DNA from: Acanthochlamys bracteata
Lineage: Eukaryota; Streptophyta; Magnoliopsida; Pandanales; Velloziaceae
Direction of reading: 5' to 3'
NCBI GenBank assembly: GCA_019914995.1
Contig: CM034136.1
Coordinates: 5,037,270 to 5,101,269 of the forward strand
Length of the DNA stretch: 64,000 nt
In this document: in pieces, positions 60,462-64,000 of the stretch
Layout: each line of letters opens with the position of its first letter
How positions within the stretch are numbered: the stretch's first letter is position 1
Translations under genes and position numbers: made by a program
The notes under the pieces: generated by a model
The model's database searches: none
Seen by the model: only the letters and a program-made list of their open reading frames with translations
What the model was told of the DNA's origin: nothing

Positions 60462-62812
60462 TCAATCCGATTTATCCTTCTTATCATCCCCAGATTGTTG
60501 CTTGCTGTCAGGTGCTGAAAGCAACTTAAATGTCCAAACTCCAATCAAAGTTGCCTGCACAGGAGCAAGCCAGTAGACTAACAGATGGTCTACTGTGATG
60601 TGGTCTCCTCGAGCATATGCCCAACCAAAAGCCTGCCAAAAGCCTCGTGTTATCAACATCTGTTTCCACAGAAGCTAAACAAGCTTCCGCAGATGTGAAA
60701 CGTCGATGAGATATTATAGAAACAAACAAGCAAGTTTCCACATGTATTGAGTACTTTAAACACAGGCCTTGAATGCAAATCCGTTGAAAAGAGTAATTAG
60801 TAAACCCCACTAATATATCTTATAACGCAGAGCTCTATGTAATAGAACTCCTGGCTGTCCTTTTATACTTGTGTCCATATCAAATGTAAATGCAAGACAA
60901 AAGGGATTGTCCTAACACATGATTTGTGATCTGCTGTGGGCATCCATACAGGCTGCTACTCCTTTTCCAATGTTCCAAAACAACCTCTAGCAATTAGTAT
61001 TTTTTGAATTTCCTAAAGGAACTGTACCTTCTTAATCATAATTATGGATTTTCAGTTTCTATCGTCCTAGTGGCATAGAGACCCAACTACTTATAGGTTT
61101 GCACTTACCGTGCCAACATATAATGATAAAAGCTTTCACTGAAACTACCATATCACTACAACAGAGCTATAGCTAGTATTCAGAGATATAACTAGTATTG
61201 TTTTATACAAACTTCTTTAAAATGAGATATGCAAGAGATGGATGCATGGCATATACATCTGGAAATGTATAAATAGGATCCACATTTGAGAATATGTACA
61301 AGTTACCAGAGTAAAGAGAAGTGAGCACTTACAGTGGCAGGGTTCATGATTCCTCCAGTGATATCAGAGCCTAGAATATTAAGTGTAATCTTTGAAGTGC
61401 TTGAGATCCAGTTTTTGATGAAGAAGCTCTTAGGGTCTTTCTTCTTCAACCACAGTGAAACTATCACAATCGTCAGAGTAAAAAACCCTTCAGTTAGTGC
61501 TCCATGATGTCTAGCAGCATTCAAACGAGGTCCATGACCTATTGAAGGGAAAGTTTCCTTAATCAACTTGACCCCAAGAATAGCACCAACTACCTGCAAA
61601 AGGGCAATACTATAAAGGTAGTTAAGAGATACTATTGCAGGTGGTACAACTGAGCACCAAATCACAAACATCAACCATTTCTTATTTCTTGTTACATGCT
61701 CAGCTTAATACAAAATAGTAATAAGGAATAAACCTGTCATTATGAAAAGTACTACTTCTTGAAATTCATAGGGAACAAGACATATCATCTGTATAGCAAG
61801 ACCGCAAAATAAGACAAGGAATTCCAGCTTACATGGTTATCACCACAAAAAAAAACACATATAAGAGGGTTCTTCTACCAGAAGATTGACTGACCATTGA
61901 TGATCAACCAGAAACCAAGAAGATGTAAAAACATCAAAAAGGACACAAACCTGGATTAAACCAGCTCAAAACCCATACATGATACACCAATCCTCAATTC
62001 ATCTTAAACCAAAAATCACAAGGAAATCTCCTTGCGATTCTAAATGAAACAGCATACCGCTTATACCCATGTAACCATCCATCCGAATGCTACCTACAGC
62101 ATATGGAACTCTAACATGTAGCAGTACAAAGAACTCCAAAGTACTGTGTGGGTGCCCAATATCCATCAACACTGCTAATAATTCAATACATATTACAAGT
62201 TTCATACTGCGATTTCACCAAAATCTTTCCCTTCTTTGCATATGACCTCCTAAACTTTAGTTTAAACTCCCTAAATCTCACTGTCTACATGAAAAATCCC
62301 TCCTTTTACATTCTCTTCTTCTAATCAATCTATCACACGCACACATTAATAGACATCATCAAATTCATAAACATTAACAATCATACATAACCATACGCTG
62401 TAATCTGGACACAAAAACGCATACCTTACAAACATGTACACATTAACAATACCAAGAAAGAATTTTAAAATTCAAACGAGAGAAACATAAAGATCGAAAA
62501 TTTGAATACCTGAGCAGGTATGCGACCGAAAGCAGTGAAGAGAAGACTACCAACGCTATGGCTGGAGAAAGCAGAAGAGAGAACGGTGAGAGGATTATAA
62601 GACCCCCCGCTGGTGAGATCCCCAATCCAAGCAAACACAAACATGTAGAGAATCGTTAACGAAATCTTGGCAACGTCAGCGACGGCGTGGGAGTACCGGT
62701 GGCTAAGGTTAAGAAAATCGTAGACCAGCAGCTTTGATAGAGCACCTGCCCAAACCCACATGAAGGAAATCACAGCGTCTGCAACTAACAATCGAATTTT
62801 TCCAACCGCCAT
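60462..62812 (-). CDS. SIP2-1: small basic intrinsic protein SIP2;1-type aquaporin
   Basis: Three exons in transcription order, 62812..62510, 61593..61333 and 60632..60462, give 244 aa. SIPs are ER-membrane members of the plant aquaporin superfamily. The first pore motif is NPL (residues 73-75), the SIP2 signature replacing NPA, and the second is NPA (185-187). Other blocks fit SIP2;1: SFMWVWAGALSKLLVYDFLN, RHHGALTEGFFT, NILGSDITGG, and FGWAYARGDHITVDHLLVYW. The C-terminus is Lys/Asp-rich (SGDDKKDKSD). About six membrane segments. Both introns are phase 0. No break. A minus-strand TATA box at 62947 precedes it. Confidence 0.92.
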
Positions 62813-63796
62813 AACTAGCCGATCGCTCGATTGAGCGTTACGATTAACTGTTCTGTACCAGTCGTTGATCGAAGAAAAGAGAAACCGGAATGGGAAATTA
62901 ATCGAGTTCTCTGTCTGTTAATAAGTTTCCTTTTTTCATTCTGTGTTTTATATATGTGGCTCCAGACACATGGGAATCTTAAAATTGCAGAATTGGTCAA
63001 GTAAAATTTATTTTTTATTATCAATATAGACCTCGTACACAACGATTAGCATACATTGTTATTTTTTCTAAAGAAATGTTGCATACTATCATTACCACTA
63101 TTTAATGACTAAATTGTTGTAAATGTTCTTCTTGTACTAATTTATATTTAGCGTAGCATCGTCAAAAGATATTAAATCAATATTTTTTATGAACATGTTT
63201 GGAGGCGTTCGAAATTAATTTTGAAATAAAACTTTTATGTAATGAAAGATATTTTTTTTTTTTTTTGAAAAACGAGCTCAATTTAAGAGCTACTTTTCCA
63301 AAAAATAATGCCAAACATCTATTTAAGCAGGTTTAAACATGTCATTCATAAATTACAACAAACAGAGGTAGCCACAAAGTTGTTATCAACAAATTGCTTT
63401 CCAATGCAATACTTTTAATGTTTTTGTTCCATGATGATTCAATGCAAAAGCGAATCTTAGAAACCCCATAGTTGTTTGTGTGCTCTGATTGAATGAAACC
63501 GAAAGCATATCAGATAGCAATCAAGGAGCACTAAGCAGGTTTAAACCTGCAACAACCAGTATATTACTATTTAAAATTAAAGTGGTATAGTATAATGTTA
63601 TTACTCAGGAGACCAGTAATATACTCTAACAAGTAACAGTTTATGAAAACAAAAGGACTGCTTTTACTTGACAACAACAAAACACGCTCTCATACAAGTT
63701 AAATTCCTCCATTGGGCTCGTGCGTTCATCCTTGATCAAGGCTAGCTATCAACGAATGCTTGAGTTGGATAAGAAAGATCATTATGCTTTACAAAA
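62813..63796. other. intergenic region
   Basis: SIP2 leader and promoter, an AT-rich island at about 63195..63320 flanked by GGCGTTCGAAA and CCAAACATC words (possible decayed MITE), and the 3' UTR of the gene at the right edge. Confidence 0.45.
62947..62954 (-). promoter_or_regulatory. TATA box of the SIP2 gene
   Basis: TATATAAA on the minus strand, 135 bp upstream of the ATG at 62812. Confidence 0.55.
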
Positions 63797-64000
63797 TCAG
63801 TAGACTAGCTGGGGCTCAAACTCTGCAAAATCAACAGAACCAGATTCAACTGGGGGCATGAGATAGGCAGCCAATAGCTCAGAGGCCAAAGCTGCAATCA
63901 GTGGAATTCTTTTCAAGTTTTTCACAAGCGGCATGTCATTGGTCTCCCCAGCAGCAATCAACTTCTTGTTAATCTCAACCATCCTGTCCAACTTCCTCTT
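63797..64000 (-). CDS. 3' end of an unidentified gene, cut by the window edge
   Basis: The minus-strand frame is open from the edge and ends at TGA (63799..63797). It reads KRKLDRMVEINKKLIAAGET, NDMPLVKNLKRIPLIAALAS, ELLAAYLMPPVESGSVDF and AEFEPQLVY. It has good coding character (no AT bias, balanced codons), with a hydrophobic stretch around IPLIAALASELLAAYLM. The ATG at 63991 is probably internal, since the frame continues to the edge. I do not recognise the family. Confidence 0.6.
   Translation of the reverse strand, partial: KRKLDRMVEINKKLIAAGETNDMPLVKNLKRIPLIAALASELLAAYLMPPVESGSVDFAEFEPQLVY

Overview
The window is nuclear DNA of a flowering plant, almost certainly a eudicot. The genes have many short introns with GT-AG borders, the intergenic DNA is very AT-rich, and every recognisable protein belongs to a land-plant family (CYP75-type P450, TGA bZIP, CDPK, VQ, MYB-CC, SnRK1 beta, SIP aquaporin, TRM-like). 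There is no operon, phage, plasmid or CRISPR structure. The species cannot be named from the sequence alone.

Layout, left to right. 0.2-1.8 kb: a flavonoid 3',5'-hydroxylase-like P450 (+). 2.2-5.8 kb, with a leader reaching about 8.4 kb: a clade-II TGA bZIP factor (-). 11.35-13.6 kb: a CPK17/34-type calcium-dependent protein kinase (-). 14.2-23.3 kb: a gene-poor AT-rich stretch holding a few orphan exon-like frames, PIF/Harbinger-like MITEs, other AT-rich repeats and a small LTR-type fossil. 24.6-25.1 kb: an intronless VQ-motif protein (+). 25.7-26.2 kb: a second TRIM-like fossil. 28.6 kb: a nuclear tRNA-Asn. 31.2-33.7 kb: a PHL7-type MYB-CC factor (+). 35.4-38.1 kb: a secreted SERK-ectodomain-like LRR protein (+). 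39.5-46.0 kb: a ZIFL-type MFS transporter with 17 exons (+). 47.3-51.3 kb: a SnRK1 beta subunit (+) with a LINE relic in intron 1. 51.9-53.2 kb: a short TRM/LONGIFOLIA-like protein (+). 55.5-57.5 kb: calmodulin (+). 58.9-60.1 kb: an unprocessed cinnamyl-alcohol-dehydrogenase pseudogene (+). 60.5-62.8 kb: a SIP2;1-type aquaporin (-). 63.8-64.0 kb: the 3' end of an unidentified gene (-), cut by the window edge.

Coding models were built by joining exons at GT-AG sites so that the frame closes. Each complete model gives a protein of the length expected for its family: 509, 332, 520, 166, 241, 213, 491, 283, 368, 149 and 244 aa in order. The neighbours serve unrelated processes (pigment metabolism, salicylate and stress transcription, calcium and energy signalling, phosphate-type transcription, transport) and I see no sign that they form one pathway cluster. 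I found no convincing undescribed system. The points most worth a second look are a one-base frame slip separating a conserved-looking N-terminal extension from the TGA start codon, two related TRIM-like fossils, a MITE family including two copies 84 bp apart, and several orphan exon-like frames with single in-frame stops.
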